Shown piece by piece: positions 33,770 to 42,782 of a stretch of 64,000 nt of DNA. Positions within the stretch are counted from its first letter, which is position 1, and every line of letters begins with the position of its first letter. Location: contig NC_063158.1 in the NCBI RefSeq assembly GCF_020921035.1, forward strand, positions 26,894,962-26,958,961. Direction: 5' to 3'. The notes under the pieces are model-generated. The model saw only the letters and a program-made list of their open reading frames with translations, did not search any database and had not been told where the DNA came from. The DNA is from Rhodamnia argentea (lineage: Eukaryota > Streptophyta > Magnoliopsida > Myrtales > Myrtaceae). The position numbers and the translations under genes are program-made.

Positions 33770-35593
33770 TCAAGCAAATGCAATTTTGTCTTGTTGCCCA
33801 AAGCTCTTCAAGTGACTCGTAAATTCTTCGAGAAATCTGCAGACCTCTTTACTTTTCGGGTGTGATTTCTCGCCTTTCCTGAACTCGTGAACTATGCCGT
33901 CAAGTTCAATGGAACTACAACCTGGAGTCTTCTTCACATGCTTTTCTTTCATGAACTTTCTCAATTTTAACGCATCTCGCCATCTGTCTGCAGATGAATA
34001 CATGTTTGACATCAATATATACGCACCATCTCGCTCTGGCTCGATTTCCACTAGTTTCTTCATGGCAAGTTCCCCAAGCTCAACTTTCCCATGAACTCTG
34101 CAGGCTCCTAATAAGGCCCCCCAAACAAAGGCATCGGGTTCAGTCGGCATATTCTTTATGAACTCTTCTGCGTCGCTTAACAATCCAGCACGACCCAAAA
34201 GGTCCACCATACAGGCATAATGCTCTGTTTGAGGTTCTAAGCCATAAACTCTTGACATGTCCTCAAAATGTCTCTGTCCTTCGTCTGCGAGTCCTGCATG
34301 GCTACATGCTGAAAGCACACCGAGGAGAGTTACTTCATCCGGTCTAATGCCCACCAGAGACATGTCAGAAAAGATTTCCAAAGCATGTGCTGCTTCTCCA
34401 TGCATTGCTAAACCAACGATGATGGCTGTATAAGAATAGACATCCCTGCGTTTCATCCCTTGAAAAACTCTAAGCGCTTGGCTTATGCTTCCACATTTTG
34501 AATACATATCAACCAGAGCATTCCCTATGAATCCATCTGCGTTAATCATATGTTTATCGATGTACACATGAACCCACTTCCCGGACTCAAGCAATCCAAG
34601 ATTAGCACAAGAATTCAAAACACCAACTAGAGTAACATCATCGGGCCTAATGCCTAGGGTTTGCATTTCCTCGTATACAACCAACGCTTCCTTGAATTTT
34701 CCTTGCTGAGCCAGTCCCAATATCATCGAATTCCAAGATACCACATTTTTCACGGGCATCTCGCTGAAAACCCAGCGAGCGAGATCCGCATCGCCACATT
34801 TCAGGAACATGTCCACCAAAGCATTGCCGACAAAAACATCTCTCTTTACCTCATTTTCATGCATATACCTGTAAATCCTCTTCCCTAGACTCAAATCTCC
34901 CAACATAGCGCATGCCGAGAGCACAATCACCAGCGTCATCTCATCAGCTACAAAATTAGCTTCGCACATCCTAAAAAACACCTCGACAGCTTCCCTTGGG
35001 GACCCCGTTTTCACATATCCTTGAATCAACGTCGTCCACGAGACCAAGTCCCGTTGGGGACTTTTGTCGAACAGCTTCTGAGCAGCTCCAATAACCCCAC
35101 AGACCGCATAAACCCTCATCAGAGTATTGTTCACGTAGACATTAGAACCCAACAGCCCAGTCTTGATGGCGTGCACGTGAACTTCCTCCCCTTCCCTCAG
35201 AGCATACTCCTGCGCACAAGCCTTGAGAAGAAACGGGATGGTATAATCATTGGGCACCAGTCCTTTCATAAGCATCTCTCTGTACAACAGAATTGCTTCC
35301 AACGAGGAACCGCACCTGGTCCTGAAACTCGTAACGCCTCTCATAATGGCGTTGTACACGAACTGGGTCTGAAGGGGCCTCGATTTGATGACGAGGGCGT
35401 GAAACTGTTTGATCTCTTGAATGGATCTGCAAGATTCGATCTTGCGAAGCACCGAGAATTGCAGAGGAACGGGGTCAGTCTCGGGAGTGGCAAGGGGGAC
35501 GGCATTGGCGGCGATAGTGGCGGAAATAGAGAGAGAGTGAGAGGGGAAGCTCATTTTGTGAAGAACCAGAGTGCGGTTGAAGTAACATGACAT
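33770..35593 (-). CDS. PLS-class pentatricopeptide repeat protein with E/E+ end
   Basis: An intronless frame of 607 aa from ATG 35593. The N-terminus (MSCYFNRTLVLHKMSFPSHSL) is a plausible organelle targeting region. Then come PLS triplets with PNDYTIPFLLKACA, DLVSWTTLIQGYVKTG, DVFVGNALVDMFLKCGD, NVVSWNSMILGLAQQG, GIRPDDVTLVGVLNSCA, DVYSYTAIIVGLAMHG and GIRPDEVTLLGVLSACSHAGL. The C-terminus has the E motif (EPDAFVWGALLGACRVHG ... YILMSNMYSSADRWRD) and E+ (KKTPGCSSIELDGIVHEFRKGEKSHP), but no DYW deaminase. Family knowledge: such proteins guide C-to-U editing in plastids or mitochondria and borrow a DYW partner. The editing site is unknown. The gene is open throughout and is likely functional. 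Confidence 0.93.
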   Translation of the reverse strand: MSCYFNRTLVLHKMSFPSHSLSISATIAANAVPLATPETDPVPLQFSVLRKIESCRSIQEIKQFHALVIKSRPLQTQFVYNAIMRGVTSFRTRCGSSLEAILLYREMLMKGLVPNDYTIPFLLKACAQEYALREGEEVHVHAIKTGLLGSNVYVNNTLMRVYAVCGVIGAAQKLFDKSPQRDLVSWTTLIQGYVKTGSPREAVEVFFRMCEANFVADEMTLVIVLSACAMLGDLSLGKRIYRYMHENEVKRDVFVGNALVDMFLKCGDADLARWVFSEMPVKNVVSWNSMILGLAQQGKFKEALVVYEEMQTLGIRPDDVTLVGVLNSCANLGLLESGKWVHVYIDKHMINADGFIGNALVDMYSKCGSISQALRVFQGMKRRDVYSYTAIIVGLAMHGEAAHALEIFSDMSLVGIRPDEVTLLGVLSACSHAGLADEGQRHFEDMSRVYGLEPQTEHYACMVDLLGRAGLLSDAEEFIKNMPTEPDAFVWGALLGACRVHGKVELGELAMKKLVEIEPERDGAYILMSNMYSSADRWRDALKLRKFMKEKHVKKTPGCSSIELDGIVHEFRKGEKSHPKSKEVCRFLEEFTSHLKSFGQQDKIAFA

Positions 35594-35839
35594 GGAGCGA
35601 GAATGAGAAACACTCTCAACTGCATTTAACGGTTTTATCTACATTGTCGGATTCTTTTAGCGCGAAAATGGAAAATACATACAATCTTTTTCTTCTTCTT
35701 TTTTTGTTTTGCTGGATATTTTTAGTGCATTTCTTAATCAGAGGAGTTATGTACATAAAATATGCCCTGCACAAGAAAATTACTTTGGTGTTCATGAGGA
35801 TGAATACCACGAAAAATCTCAAATTGGTATATTTTTCAT

Positions 35840-36500
35840 TTTCGAATTCTCTCCCCGAGCCGCCTCTCTTTCTCTGCGACTCTTCTCCCTCTCCCAACCC
35901 CACTGCGACAAGCTGTTTAGCTCGATTCTCCGCGAGGCGGTCACTCTGTCATCGCCTTTGCCCTTGCGGTGTCTCTCCATCCAATAACTGTAGCATCTCC
36001 CTCGCATTGTCTCTCTTATCATTTATCTCTCAACTCCTCCTCCTCCCTCCTCTCATCTCGTGATTCTGGAATCTAAAATCAACCGAAAGTGCTGTGGAAA
36101 AAAAAAAAAAAAAACTTTGCCTACAAAATATTCTTGATTTTTTGGGGCCCCGATACACGAACCACCTTTTTCCAGCACTGTATACAGTAGCTTAAGGCGG
36201 TTGGGGCATGGTATTTTGGGACGGCGAACGTCTCCCAATCGGCAAATTGATGGAAGAGGAGCTGTTTCGCAACCTGACGGCCTCAAAAATCCGTCCCCCT
36301 AATGTCTCTGCAATACGTGGAGAGCCATGGGTGTCTTCGCAAGTTGACGGAGATGATGTCAATGCGGAAAAAAGGCCTAAGCATTATCCTCGTGCTCTAC
36401 CGGGTCTACCCTGTGGATGTTAGGGACTTATACCTTCCACATGGCTCTCCGTGATCTCGAGAGGGTAGATGTTTTGACGTGAATAATTTTTAATAATTTT
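35840..36500 (+). pseudogene. TIR-domain fragment array, unit 1 (CT-rich leader plus broken TIR)
   Basis: A CT-rich leader (35840-36068) is followed by a TIR-like exon. At 36122 the frame reads YKIFLIFWGPDTRTTFF, the first strand of a plant TIR domain. Another frame gives VFWDGERLPIGKLMEEELF, and a further one gives LVLYRVYPVDVRDL. The order of these blocks is right for a TIR, but the frame changes several times, so it is broken. No NB-ARC or LRR follows. The host gene would have been a TIR-type immune receptor or TIR-only protein. Confidence 0.75.
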
Positions 36501-36564
36501 TATATTTCATTTTTTTTTCTTTTTTTTTCCACTGCAAAGTAGCAATTTCTGAAATTCTAGGGTA

Positions 36565-37250
36565 AAAATTTCATTTCGAATTCTATCCATAGCCGCCCCT
36601 CTCTTTGCCACTCCTCTGCCTCTCCCACTCCCACTGCCACAAGCTTTTGTTTATTCGTGCAAAATTTTCAACTACGGGTGAGTCTTTTGGACTCTCTTTC
36701 TCTCCTCTTTGTTTTTTTTTTTCGTGCACAAATGTGGGCTCTCTCCGTGACGGCGGGCGGCTTTCGTTCTCAGAGCTCCGGTCGTTAATTTGAGCGGGGT
36801 CGGGTCTCGATCGAGGCAGTTTTAGTGCTTCGATGTGCAGCATCTCCCTCACATTGTCTCTCATATTGTGTCTCTCTCTCAACTCCTCCCCGTCTTCCCT
36901 CTTATCTCGTGATTCCGGAAACTAGCTTCAACTGCACTATATAGAGTAGCTTGACGGCGGCTGGGATATTGCATTTTGGGAAGACGATTGTCTCCCAATC
37001 GAAACCCATGGAAGATGAGCGGCCTCGAAAATCACGTCCCCATGACATCTCCGCACTACGCGGAGAGCCATGGGTTCTCCGCGGGATGGTGGAGATGATG
37101 TCAGTGTGGAAACGAGACCTACGCATTTTTCTTATGTTCTAACTATACGGATGTCAGGACTTACATGAAACAATCCAAATGCTCTCTGTGAGCTCGAGAA
37201 TTGATGTTGATGTGGATAATTTTAATAATATTTATAATTTTTTTATTTTT
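36565..37250 (+). pseudogene. TIR-domain fragment array, unit 2
   Basis: Repeats the leader of unit 1 (36578-36655 and 36833-36920 match 35840-35910 and 35990-36068) and then the TIR part from 36925 (tctcccaatcgaaacccatggaagatgag ...). The first-strand segment present in units 1 and 4 is missing. The frames are broken. It lies about 740-850 bp from unit 1 in the same orientation, so it arose by tandem duplication. Confidence 0.7.
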
Positions 37251-37484
37251 TATTTATTTTTTTATTGTATTTACTTTCTCTATTATGAAACAATCGGATT
37301 ACGATATGCCAAAAAGCGATTTCATGGGACATTGAATGGAAAATTTATGCCCAATAAAAATTTAGCAAAATTGGCTACAACACATAAAATATATACACAC
37401 ACACATAAACTACATATAAAATAACAAAAAAAAAATAGAAGAAAGAGGCCTGGTGTACTGGAAAATAGAAATCCGCCCAATCCT

Positions 37485-37553
37485 AGGGTAAAAATTTCAT
37501 TTTCGATGCCTCTCCGTCTGATAAGTGCAGCATCTCCTAAAATTGTCTCTCAT

Positions 37554-37616
<63 letters not shown>

Positions 37617-37665
37617 TCCTCCTTGTCTTCCTTTTTATCCCTTGATTTTGGAACTAGCTTCAATT
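37485..37665 (+). pseudogene. TIR-domain fragment array, unit 3 (leader only, truncated)
   Basis: Only the CT-rich leader is left (gtgcagcatctcc ... ctcaactcctccttgtcttcc ... gaactagcttcaa). It contains a much-expanded CT microsatellite at 37557-37613. Unrelated AT-rich repeat DNA begins at about 37668. Confidence 0.65.
37557..37613. repeat. (CT)n microsatellite, about 57 bp
   Basis: A perfect CT run inside the leader of TIR unit 3. Units 1 and 2 have only short CT tracts at the same place, so it expanded after duplication. Confidence 0.9.
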
Positions 37666-38041
37666 AGAGGTATCAAATGGATGGATCAAATTAAATTTGG
37701 ATAGGATCGAATATGGTCCGACCCATATTGATCCATTTAACTCGTTTTGACTCATTTTTACACAGTATAAATTTAATGATTCATACCCGACTTATATCCG
37801 ATCCATATTTCTTAAACATTTCTATATTTAACTAAATCATATAATGTTGGTTCTAATAATTTGATACAAAAAATAATATTACTAAAACACTCTCATGAAA
37901 TACAAATTTAGTAATTTTTTTTAAAAATATTTTTATTTTTTTTATATTTTTATTTTTTCCTCCTTCCTCCTCCCCGCTCCGTTTGCAACTCCTCCTCCGT
38001 CTACCGGATCCGCTAGGTCCCCGTTCCCGAGGCATGATCCG

Positions 38042-38301
38042 CTAGGCTTAGACTTGAAGGCGACGTCGAAATCGTCAAAGCTCTTGCATGCCTTCCGATT
38101 CGCCCGCGAGTAAAGCACGATGTCAACAAACATCCGCCCGTACTTCGGGATCTTGAAGTTCCCGATTGTGCACTCGTACGTGCCCCTCATCGAGTTCGTG
38201 GTGGTCACCTTCAAGTTGTTCTTCCGCACCACGGACCTCCCCGCACAAGTGCCCCACAGCAGCTGCCAAACGCTCGGGACTAGCCCTAGCTTCCCTCTCA
38301 T
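38042..38301 (-). pseudogene. Vacuolar sorting receptor first-exon fragment
   Basis: From ATG 38301 the minus strand reads a signal peptide (MRGKLGLVPSVWQLLWGTCAG), then SVVRKNNLKVT and GTYECTIGNFKIPKYG, then ANRKACKSFDDFDVAFKSKP. This is the start of a plant VSR luminal domain (known members read RFVVEKNSLKVTSP...GTYECAIGNFGVPQYG). Homology stops abruptly at about 38042, where a VSR would continue with its PA domain. The frame stays open but runs on into unrelated DNA, and upstream DNA is also foreign. VSR proteins ferry soluble cargo to the vacuole; this piece lacks the PA, EGF and membrane parts. It is probably a captured or duplicated gene fragment. Confidence 0.8.
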
Positions 38302-38490
38302 TATGCGCCTTCGTTGTCTCCTCCAATCGACCGAGCGATCGAAAGAGCCGCGTCTCTTAGATCGGAGAGGGACCTGAAACTCCCGATTCTCGCCTCGGTA
38401 ACAGCTAGAGCGAGCTCGGAGATGGAGGGGGAACCTAGTGGGATTACAAGCCCCGAATCTAGGAGTGCCGAGGAGAGTGAAGAATTGCTT

Positions 38491-39001
38491 GGGGTGGGTT
38501 TGGTTCGGCATTTGAAATTAGCTTTGGGGAAATACAAATGCTTTCACCATAAAAGATTTAGGAAAATACTAATTGTGTTTGGTAAAATCTCATTTGAAAA
38601 TTGGCTTTGGGTTGAAGGGTGTTTGGTAAAAACAATATTTCAAAGGGGCTTTGAATGCAATTTTTTAATTTTTAATTAAAAAAATTACCCATTACCGAGC
38701 CCGCAAAGAAAATAAATAGTAAAAAGGAGGGAAAAATCGAAAATATAAAGAATTGATGAGGTTCGTTTTGGAAGAAAAAAATCTCTTCGCATTTGGCCAA
38801 ATGCTAAAAGCCCAATGCTGGTCCCTACTAACCTAGGACAACATTGGGCTTTTAGCTTTCCCAAGACCAGCATTTGGTCAAATGTTGGTTTAAAACTGAA
38901 CCAAATATTTAAGCATTAAAAGTTGAACCAAATATTTAAACATTCTTCCAATGGGTTTTGGAAGCTGAAAGCTCTTTGAGAATGTCGAATCAAACTCACC
39001 C
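38491..39001. mobile_element. MITE with ~25-bp inverted ends
   Basis: The left end GGGGTGGGTTTGGTTCGGCATT (38491) is matched in reverse complement by the right end GGGTGAGTTTGATTCGACATT (ending 39001). The interior has its own inverted words (gccaaatgctaaaagcccaatgctgg near 38798 against ccagcatttggtcaaatg near 38866). No transposase. The superfamily (hAT or PIF) is undecided because target duplications are unclear. Confidence 0.6.
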
Positions 39002-39179
39002 TTAGTCTCACAAGACGTTTTCGTGATCGTGGGTGGGGCTGTAGAGTTGAAAATTTAACCTGTTTTTTGGGCTTCAGTATTTTTCAACCCATTTTTGCCC
39101 ATTTTAGAAAAAAGTGAGTTACCCATGTAGAACGGGGCCTCCTCAAACTGAGTTATAAAATAGGTAAATGACCCGCATG

Positions 39180-39660
39180 GCCGGCTCTAGCTTCCACTGA
39201 AAGTGCTGTGGAAACGAAAAGCTTGCGTATTCTTCAGTTTCCTGGGCCCTGATACACGAACTACCTTTTTCCGTATACAGTAGCTTGAAGGCAGCTGGGA
39301 TATCAGTAATTTGGGACGATGATTGTCTCCCATTTGACAAACCGCTAGAAGATGAGCTGCTTAGCGCCCTAAGAGGCTCAAAAATCGCAGTTGCACTACC
39401 CGGCAGAGCCTCGGGTTTCCCCGTGAGTCGGCGGAGATGATGTCACTATGGGCGAGAGCCATGGCTGTCTCCACGAGTTGGCAGAGATGATGTCATTGCG
39501 TAAACGAAGCCTAAGCATATTATACAGGTGTTCTATCGCGTCGACCCAACGAATGTTAGGACTTACGTGGCATCTTCCACACGGCTCTCCGTGAGCTCAA
39601 GAATTGGTACTAACATAGAAATTTTTTGATAATATTTATATCAATTCGGTTTTATTTATT
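39180..39660 (+). pseudogene. TIR-domain fragment array, unit 4
   Basis: From 39227 the frame reads VFFSFLGPDTRTTFFRI, the first TIR strand. Further blocks match unit 1 (tctcccatttgacaaaccgctagaagatgagctgctt, then cggagatgatgtca, then atgttaggacttacgtggcatcttccacacggctctccgtgagct). There is an inner partial duplication of the 'gagatgatgtca' part. Broken in several places. It is separated from unit 3 by the VSR fragment and a MITE. Confidence 0.7.
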
Positions 39661-39664
39661 CTTT

Positions 39665-40790
39665 TCTTTTTCCATTTTGAAACAATCGGATCACGGTCTA
39701 CCATTGACGCAAAAATTAATTTATATCGGATGAAAAATTTATGTCCAATCAAAGTTTTGTAAAATTGGCTACAATACATAAACAACATTTTAAATAAGGC
39801 AGCACTATTTCCACCCTCATTTCAGCTAATATACTCCTTTTTTTTTCAGTTAACTTACCAAAATATCTTCCTCTTTCTCTCTTCAATTTATTGTTTCTTC
39901 TTTTTATCAAGTTATTCCACAAAAGCGCCTTTATTTTTATCATCTCTCTCATTACACTCATTAAGTTATCAATTATACCATATCTTATTATCATTTTACC
40001 TAGATAATATTGTCAATTTTAATTTATGATCTCATTTTTTCATTCACAAGAAATTTCTATTTATGATAACTTATGAACACATAATTAAGTGCATTTTTAT
40101 AAATATTGTGAGTTAAACCATATTTTAAAGTCGCAAATTTAATTCAATTATTTAGACGAAACTAATAAACAGTGGAAAAGAAAACTAATAAAAAAATGAA
40201 AAAGGTTAATTTGTTGGAAGTGTGATCAAATATCAAACGTAATCATATTCAAACCATATCTAAATATTTAGAAAGGATAAATGCATGGAGGATAATCATG
40301 CGATGGATGGAAATTACAATCGATATCAATTAATAGAAAGATTATATTGCAATTTTGGAGACCCTTTTTTTGTAGGAAAATTTTGGAGACTAACTTGAAC
40401 ATATAAAAAAAATTAAAAATTATATTGAACAAGTTCAAAATTTAGGGATCGAACGAATTAAAAGTCATAAAATTACAGTACTCCCCACTGACCCTGAATG
40501 TCGGCTCCTCCGTTTCTCGCCGTTGTCTCCTCCACCGGCGGCCAGTGACAGGCCCGGCACCTGGAAAAGAATATCTTCAACTATATGTCCTAAAAATGCG
40601 ATTTTTCTAGTTTCCCTCGATCCTTCATCCCTCGTTATTATCTGGGACTGGGTCGGTTGAGGTTCCGATAGTCTTGGCATGTGCTTTTTTGGCTTTTCTT
40701 TTCCAATTTTTTTACAATTCCGACTGCGATGTTTAGTTTTGAGTGCCCATCTTCAAAGCCCAGACCTTGAAGCATTTGTTCGTGTGTCGT
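39665..40790. other. AT-rich intergenic DNA upstream of the APO4-like gene
   Basis: Mostly AT-rich without a recognisable gene. About 40375-40470 resembles the MITE at 27.4-27.8 kb (attgaacaagttcaaaattta). The last ~200 bp are the probable promoter and leader of the APO4-like gene. Confidence 0.4.
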
Positions 40791-40822
40791 CGAATCTATA
40801 TCTCTCCGAAGTGTAGCCCACG

Positions 40823-42782
40823 ATGCTGAGAAGGATAAGCCTGCAGATTTTTCACATAGAAAGGCTTAATTGCTGCCTCAATCGAAGCTACGCTTTTGCT
40901 TCTTCTTCTTCTTCTGGAGCGTTGAATGTAGGAGTGGATGATGATGGTGACGATGAGTTGTACTCGGACGTGCCGAGGCCTCCGCAGCGGAAAACCCAAA
41001 GAAAGCCTTTTGTGACCCCAATGAAAGAGCTGATTCGGAAGGCGAAGGAAGAGAGAGAAGCTCGAAAGTTGCAGCCTTGTCGAATGCTCGAGAACCCACC
41101 AGAGAACGGATTGCTCGTGCCCGAGCTTGTCGAGGTGGCTCACCATGTCTATAGCGCTCGAGAGTACCTACTCAAGGGTCTATCGGAACTCGTCAAGGTT
41201 GTTCCGGTGCAACGCTGTAGGTATTGGGTTTATTTCTGATGCTTTTAGTCGTGGCTCCTGTTGCTTATCTTTTGATATGCTTTCAGATATTGAAGCATCT
41301 TCCTATAATATGTCAATGTGATCGATGAATTTGTCTAAGACAGGCTACTTTGGGATTCTTAGTCTCTGTTAGTTTTTCTTGCCTGATGGAGCTACTCTTG
41401 AATTCGGACGGGCAAAGTTTATGTCTTCATACTTGCTCTCTTTCTTGCACCCGTTGTTAATGCCTTTTTTTTTTTTTTTTTTTTTGCAGTATTGCTTGGA
41501 TTATAGCTTGCTTATGTTAGTCGAATGTCACCTTTAGTAGCTGACGAATTAAGAGATAACTTTGTAAAGAGCTCGATTAGTTTAATGCCACCAAGCTCTG
41601 ATACTTGTGCATTTTCGTGTTGACGTCTGTGATGTAGTTCTAGATGTGAACTGTGTGGGGATACAGGAATTCAGGAATTTCTTCAAGGGAAAACGGGCTG
41701 AGATACCTACCATATCCCTTACTCTTTGATGGAGGGAAAACGGAGAGGGGAAGAGAGAGAGAGATACAAGGAGATTCTGTTGTAGCAGATTAACAAATGT
41801 GACTATAAAACTAATGACTCTTTTAGCATTTTCTTGTTTGTTTGTCTTTCACATTTTTAGGGAAGTCCTACTTGAACAGCTATTAATACTAATGGATTCA
41901 TTGCTTGTTAGGTTCTGTTTTGAAGTTCATATTGGTCGTGTTGGCCATGAGATTCGTACATGCAGTGGTCCAAATAGTGGTCTTCGTAGTGCTACTCATG
42001 TATGGAGAAAGGGGGGTGTTCAAGATGTCATATTTTTCCCCAAGTGTTTCCATCTCTATGATCGTGTTGGAAAACCAAGAGTGGGGCACGACGAGAGGCG
42101 CAGTGTCCCAAGAATCCCTGCTGTTGTAGAGCTTTGTATACAAGCTGGCGTAGACCTCGAAAAGTTTCCCTCAAAGAGAAGAACAAAACCTGTGTATTGT
42201 ATCGAGGGAAGAATTGTAGACTTTGAGTCCGTAAGTGACACACACATGATTGCTGAATCAGTAATTGAGACAGATGAAATGGGAAGGAATGTAGTTCCAT
42301 CGAGAACCAGCCCTATTGAAGAAAGTAAATTTGACCTCTGGAGTAGTTCAACTGATGAAGTCAAAAACATAAAGGAACTGAGTGTGTGGACACTGAAGTC
42401 ATGGTTTGAAATGATGGAAGGAGTGAAAAAGATAATGGAAAGTTATATTGTGTGGACCTGCGGGTACTGTCCCGAGGTTCAGGTGGGTCCCAAGGGCCAT
42501 AAACTCAGAATGTGCAAGTCATCAAAGCACCAATCTCGCAATGGTTTGCATGCCTGGCAGGAAGCAACAATAGATGATATTGTTGGCCCTAATTATGTCT
42601 GGCATGTTCACAATTTAAACGGGCCAGCTTTGAATAACAACTTGAAGAGGTACTATGGCAAAGCTCCTGCTCTGGTAGAGCTTTGTGTGCAGGCTGGTGC
42701 CCCAATACCTGATTGCTACCGAAGTATGATGAGGATTGATGTTGTCCGTCCTGACCGTGATGAAGCTGATCTTGTTGCTTAA
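40823..42782 (+). CDS. APO4: APO protein, APO4-like (mitochondrial)
   Basis: The plant-specific APO family binds RNA and helps splice organellar group II introns; APO4 is the mitochondrial member. Two exons (40823-41220 and 41912-42782, GT-AG intron of 691 bp) join in frame to 422 aa. The N-terminus (MLRRISLQIFHIERLNCC) fits a presequence. Two APO domains follow: about residues 132-213 (CRFCFEVHIGRVGHEIRTC ... HVWRKGG ... PAVVELCIQAG) and about 316-400 (CGYCPEVQVGPKGHKLRMC ... LHAWQEA ... PALVELCVQAG), each with the Cys/His pattern thought to bind zinc. The end is YRSMMRIDVVRPDRDEADLVA, typical of the family. No break was seen. Confidence 0.93.

Noticed and set aside
35021-35590. 189-codon plus-strand frame opposite the PPR-E gene
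   Set aside because: Antisense shadow of the intronless PPR gene.
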